Below, piece after piece: positions 34,825 through 38,229 of a stretch of 38,229 bases of DNA. The notes under the pieces are model-generated. The model ran no database searches. It was given only the letters and a program-made list of their open reading frames with translations, and was not told the origin of the DNA. The position numbers were made by a program, and so were the translations under genes. Numbering within the stretch: the first letter of the stretch is position 1; every line of letters starts with the position of its first letter. Origin of the DNA: Planctomycetota bacterium (GTDB taxonomy: Bacteria > Planctomycetota > Planctomycetia > Planctomycetales > Planctomycetaceae); NCBI GenBank assembly GCA_003671275.1, contig QWPB01000054.1, positions 1 to 38,229 of the forward strand, in the 5' to 3' direction.

Positions 34825-36247
34825 GCGGGTGGTTCTCCCTCACCGATGCCGCGGTGATCTTGAGGAACTTCGGTTGGGTCCGAAGATCCATGATCGTTCC
34901 CACGCCCAGGTATCCCATCCCCGCTCGCAACCCACCGACCAGCTGGTACAGCAGATTTGAGAGCGGACCTTTGTAGGGGACACGTCCTTCGACCCCTTCG
35001 GGAACCAGTTTGGGGCGGGCTTTGTCTTCATCTGTTGCGACCGACTGGCGGTATCGTTCGCTGCTTCCCTTGACCATGGCGCCGAGCGACCCCATTCCGC
35101 GGTACCGTTTGAAGGTCCGCCCCTGGAACAGAATCATCTCGCCCGGACTCTCGTCGACCCCCGCCAGCAGGCCGCCAAGCATCACCGATGAAGCCCCCGC
35201 TGCGAGGGCTTTCGTAATGTCGCCGCTGTAGCGGATGCCGCCATCAGCGATCACCGGAACGTCCGTTCCAGCGAGACCGCTGACCGCCTCTGATATCGCT
35301 GTGAGCTGCGGCACCCCGACCCCGGAGATGATCCGCGTGGTGCAGATCGAACCGGGACCAATCCCCACCTTGACCGCGTCGGCCCCGGCTTGCGCCAGGT
35401 CACGAGCGCCCTCGGCAGTGGCGACGTTGCCCGCGATCACGTCGATCTTCGGCCACTGTCGCTTCAGTTCACGAACGGTCTCGATGACGTTCTTCGAGTG
35501 TCCATGGGCACTGTCCACAACCAGAAAATCGACGCCTGAATGAATCAGAGCGGCAGCCCGCTGGGTGTCATACACCCCGACAGCTGCGCCCACCCGCAAT
35601 CTCCCCCGACTGTCCTTGTTGGCTTTCGGGAATCGCAGGTTCTTGTCGATGTCCTTGATCGTGATCAATCCCTTCAATTGATATTGATCGTCTACAAGGA
35701 GCAGTTTCTCGACCTTGTTTTCGCGGAGGATTCGTTCCGCGTCTTTCAGGCTGGTATCCTCGCGGGCCGTGACCAATTTGTCCTTGGTCATCACTTCTTC
35801 GACCCGTAAATCGCGGGAATCGAGGAATCGGAGATCGCGCCGCGTAATAATCCCCTTGAGTTTCCCATTCTCCGTAATCGGAACTCCTCCAATGTTCCGC
35901 TGCTCCATGAGGTCGATGACCTCTTGCACCTTGGCGTGCGGGGGCAGGGAGACCGGGTCGACGATCACCCCGTTCTCGCTCCGCTTGACGCGCTCCACCT
36001 CCAGAGCCTGGCGCTCGATCGACATATTCTTGTGGATCACGCCGATTCCCCCCTCCTGGGACATGGCAATCGCCATATCGCTCTCGGTGACGGTGTCCAT
36101 CGGGCTGGAGAGGATCGGTACATTGATGTTGATGTTCCGGGTCAGCCGCGTGGCGGTATCCACATCGGCGGGAACCATTTCACTGTAAGCCGGAACCAGC
36201 AGCACATCGTCAAAGGTGAGTCCAGTGTCGAGAACGCGATCTTTCAT
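34763..36247 (-). CDS. guaB: Inosine-5'-monophosphate dehydrogenase
   Basis: GuaB oxidises IMP to XMP with NAD+, the committed step of GMP synthesis. The 494-residue protein has the barrel start [12 protein letters not shown], two CBS domains at about 95-205 ([34 protein letters not shown]), the active-site Cys302 in [15 protein letters not shown], the [11 protein letters not shown]-binding loop and the flap [13 protein letters not shown]. All catalytic residues appear present. Its last 62 bases overlap the next gene. No guaA is adjacent. Confidence 0.97.
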   Translation of the reverse strand: MKDRVLDTGLTFDDVLLVPAYSEMVPADVDTATRLTRNININVPILSSPMDTVTESDMAIAMSQEGGIGVIHKNMSIERQALEVERVKRSENGVIVDPVSLPPHAKVQEVIDLMEQRNIGGVPITENGKLKGIITRRDLRFLDSRDLRVEEVMTKDKLVTAREDTSLKDAERILRENKVEKLLLVDDQYQLKGLITIKDIDKNLRFPKANKDSRGRLRVGAAVGVYDTQRAAALIHSGVDFLVVDSAHGHSKNVIETVRELKRQWPKIDVIAGNVATAEGARDLAQAGADAVKVGIGPGSICTTRIISGVGVPQLTAISEAVSGLAGTDVPVIADGGIRYSGDITKALAAGASSVMLGGLLAGVDESPGEMILFQGRTFKRYRGMGSLGAMVKGSSERYRQSVATDEDKARPKLVPEGVEGRVPYKGPLSNLLYQLVGGLRAGMGYLGVGTIMDLRTQPKFLKITAASVRENHPHDIAITQESPNYSTAQSDSL

Positions 36248-37001
36248 GAGAGACTCCGATGCGTGAGAACTTGCGAACAGGCTGTGTACCGATGGACGCG
36301 GTGATCTGGACCCCTTGGTCCAGGCGAGTCCGTGGCTGGCGAGTGGCTGTCAGGAACAGGCCCCCGCGTGTGCAGTGTGGAAAGATTCACTACGGAGGCA
36401 CGGAAGCACGGAGAAATCGAAGCATTCGGAACCGATGCCATGGACAGGAGGGATTGCCCCGGGATGCTTGAACCAAACGCACCGCAGAGCAGCCCGTTGG
36501 ACAATTCGACCTCGCCTGATGTGTCACGTGCTCGTGGTCCACTGGACTCAGCAACGGGGGATGGCCTCTGCGAGGAGTCCGTCTTGGTTCCTCCGTGCCT
36601 CCGTCGTTGAGGGCTGCTAACCGTTGTATAAGGACAAATTGAGTTGTCCGAGTGTGTGTTGGATGAGAGGCCAATCAGTCGGGGGCCGATGTCTCCCCTG
36701 CCCATACAATCACAAACTGCCGTCCCCGTCATTCCCCAATCGCGCATTACCCAACCGCGCGCTGTCGGACGCCTCGCTGAACCGAGGTGAGAGGAGCCAA
36801 ATGCCTCTACGCCGACTGCCATTGGTAGACTATAGAAACGCCGTGCAAAAACTTCAATCACGGGTTCGATCGGTGGTGGTCGGGCGATTGCATTGGGTGA
36901 CGTAATCGATGACCAGCGGTACGATGGGTAACGCTTGATGGTGGATCACCCGGACGACGTGACCGTCGTCTTCCTTCGATGACATGCTCCCCGAGGTGCC
37001 C
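36248..37001. other. Long gene-free region upstream of guaB
   Basis: No gene is supported in 754 bases; a 205-codon minus-strand frame has no ribosome site, domain or signal. It contains an inverted pair of ACGGAGGCACGGA (36392-36404 and 36592-36604), a GGACAA/TTGTCC hairpin at 36632-36649, and should hold divergent promoters for guaB and the right-edge propeller gene. The repeat pair is described separately. Confidence 0.5.
36392..36604. repeat. Inverted pair of a short GC-rich repeat
   Basis: ACGGAGGCACGGA at 36392-36404 recurs inverted (TCCGTGCCTCCGT) at 36592-36604, flanking 187 bases. The left copy extends as a third CACGGAG unit (36408-36414). Similar ACGGAGGCACGGAG-type intergenic repeats are, as I recall, frequent in planctomycetes and some other bacteria. 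No coding transposase lies between, so it may be a non-autonomous element or two REP-like copies. Confidence 0.55.
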
Positions 37002-38229
37002 ATGACACGGTGTGCGTTCCTGCTGATCTGGATCGGGCTGACGACCGTTGCTTCCGCGGCGGATTGGCCGCAATGGATGGGGCCGCATCGGGATGATGTC
37101 TGGTCTGAGTCAGACATCATCGACAAGTTTCCTGACAGTGGCCTGACATTTCGGTGGCGAAAGCCGATCAGTGGTGGATTCTCTGGGCCAGCCGTCGTCG
37201 GTCACAAGGTCTACGTCACCGACTACGTGAAGAGCGTCGGGGACGATAAGCCCGTGCCGACGGCGCGAAACGAACTTCAGGGGCGGGAACGCGTACTGTG
37301 TCTTGACTCTCTGACCGGGGAGGAAATCTGGAGGCATGAGTACGACTGTAATTATTTGATCAGTTACCCAGCTGGGCCTCGCTGTACGCCGACTGTGGCA
37401 GACGGCCAACTGTTCACGCTCGGTTCGATGGGCGATCTGTACTGTTTCGATGCGGGACGCGGGAACGTGATCTGGTCCAAAAATCTACCAAAGACCTGCA
37501 ACGCGCCGGTTCCGTTGTGGGGTTACGCCGGGCATCCCCTGATCTATAAAGACTTCGTAATCTGCGCCGTGGGAGGGCAGGGCAGCGCCCTTGTGGCCTT
37601 CGATCGGAAGACAGGCCAGGAAGCCTGGAAAGCAGTCCATACCCCTGAGATCGGTTACAGTCCGCCCACGCTGATTCAGGCGGGAGGCGTTGATCAACTG
37701 CTGTTGTTTCACGGGAAGGGGCTGGTCAGCCTGAATCCGACTTCGGGAAAAATCTATTGGACCGAGGAACTGGCCACCGCTTATGCCATGGCCATCATGG
37801 CTCCGCGCCAGGGAGGGGAATATCTGTTTGTGGGGGGGCATAACGGCCAATCGATGGGGCTGAAGCTGGATGCCTCCACTCCGGCAGTCACGAAGGTCTG
37901 GCAGGGGTCTCGAACCGTCGGATTGGCTCCGGTGAGCGGAACGCCCTTCGTTGAGAATGGAATCGCCTATGGAATTGACGGCAACGGACTGTTTCGTGCG
38001 ATGCGCATCTCTACCGGAGAACAGCTGTGGAGTACCTCCAAGCCGGTAAACGGCGTTGACAACGAGAAACGTGGTCCAAACGAAGGAGCCGCATTCGTTA
38101 CCCGGAATGGCAACCGGTATTTCATCTTAGGTGAGAATGGAGATCTGGTGATTGCCAGACTTTCGCCCGAGAAGTATGAGGAGATCAGCCGGACGAAGCT
38201 GCTGGACCCTGTGGGGTTTGGCCTGGGCC
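37002..38229 (+). CDS. Secreted PQQ-like beta-propeller protein (partial at right edge)
   Basis: At least 409 residues, cut by the window edge. A signal peptide (MTRCAFLLIWIGLTTVASAA) is followed by ADWPQWMGPHRDD, the classic opening of planctomycete PQQ-like propeller proteins, and repeated blades with RVLCLDSLTGEEIWRHEYD, DLYCFDAGRGNVIWSKNL, ALVAFDRKTGQEAWKAVH and LFRAMRISTGEQLWSTS. These resemble BamB or alcohol dehydrogenase PQQ repeats; the quinone-binding and metal residues cannot be judged, and most such planctomycete proteins have no known enzyme role. The ATG at 37002 has GAGG 5 bases upstream; 36984 is an in-frame alternative. An 11-bp perfect hairpin lies inside the gene at 37092-37121. 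Confidence 0.88.
   Translation, partial: MTRCAFLLIWIGLTTVASAADWPQWMGPHRDDVWSESDIIDKFPDSGLTFRWRKPISGGFSGPAVVGHKVYVTDYVKSVGDDKPVPTARNELQGRERVLCLDSLTGEEIWRHEYDCNYLISYPAGPRCTPTVADGQLFTLGSMGDLYCFDAGRGNVIWSKNLPKTCNAPVPLWGYAGHPLIYKDFVICAVGGQGSALVAFDRKTGQEAWKAVHTPEIGYSPPTLIQAGGVDQLLLFHGKGLVSLNPTSGKIYWTEELATAYAMAIMAPRQGGEYLFVGGHNGQSMGLKLDASTPAVTKVWQGSRTVGLAPVSGTPFVENGIAYGIDGNGLFRAMRISTGEQLWSTSKPVNGVDNEKRGPNEGAAFVTRNGNRYFILGENGDLVIARLSPEKYEEISRTKLLDPVGFGLG

Noticed and set aside
36244-36861. 205-codon minus-strand open frame upstream of guaB
   Set aside because: It crosses the inverted repeats, lacks a ribosome site and its residues look random.

Overview
The window looks like chromosomal DNA of a planctomycete, probably Planctomycetaceae. 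This is inferred from several typical traits: secreted or unknown proteins resembling families I know mainly from that phylum (1263-1880, 17294-17791, 33433-34824, 37002 to the edge), a small c-type cytochrome of the planctomycete type, many short-chain dehydrogenases, a very long TolC-like protein, and genes with weak Shine-Dalgarno sites and GTG or TTG starts. No rRNA, tRNA, CRISPR array, transposase or prophage was seen.

Left part (1-9.5 kb), mostly minus strand: a frameshifted secreted protein gene, a plus-strand secreted protein, rfbD (dTDP-rhamnose synthesis), a phosphoenolpyruvate-hydrolase-family TIM barrel, a cobA-hemD fusion (tetrapyrrole synthesis), a His-tailed lipoprotein, a Cys-motif protein, a 29-residue lysine-rich peptide, a mono-haem cytochrome, tyrA and an L-fucose-dehydrogenase-like SDR. 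Two related hairpins lie just after two of these genes.

Middle (9.5-24.5 kb): a tight minus-strand run of a response regulator, an SDR, a GT4 glycosyltransferase and oligopeptidase A; then a second sugar-type SDR, a gene-poor structured stretch of about 590 bp, and an M24-fold protein that appears to lack its metal ligands. On the plus strand follow a planctomycete orphan, a STAS protein, an O-antigen-ligase-like membrane protein with a TPR-like tail, two small orphan genes, clpX and a secreted alpha/alpha-toroid protein.

Right part (24.5-38.2 kb): a minus-strand efflux unit made of marR, a 949-residue TolC-like lipoprotein and a membrane-fusion protein with a C-terminal pair of EF-hands. 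No inner-membrane pump gene accompanies it. marR is divergent from a TEX30/KANSL3-like hydrolase, and the shared intergenic region carries two near-identical palindromic boxes that are candidate MarR operators. Beyond it are two adjacent genes for cysteine-rich exported proteins (one with 22 Cys in about 81 mature residues), an A-type Fe-S carrier, argB, a proline-rich secreted protein whose start overlaps guaB by 62 bp, guaB, a 754-bp gene-free region with an inverted pair of a short repeat, and a secreted PQQ-type beta-propeller cut by the right edge.

The least explained items are the Cys-rich pair, the pump-less EF-hand efflux unit with its operator-like boxes, the hairpin family with an ATGTCTG/CAGACAT core, the apparently metal-less M24 protein and the frameshift in the first gene. 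All functions are read from sequence by eye; no database search was run.
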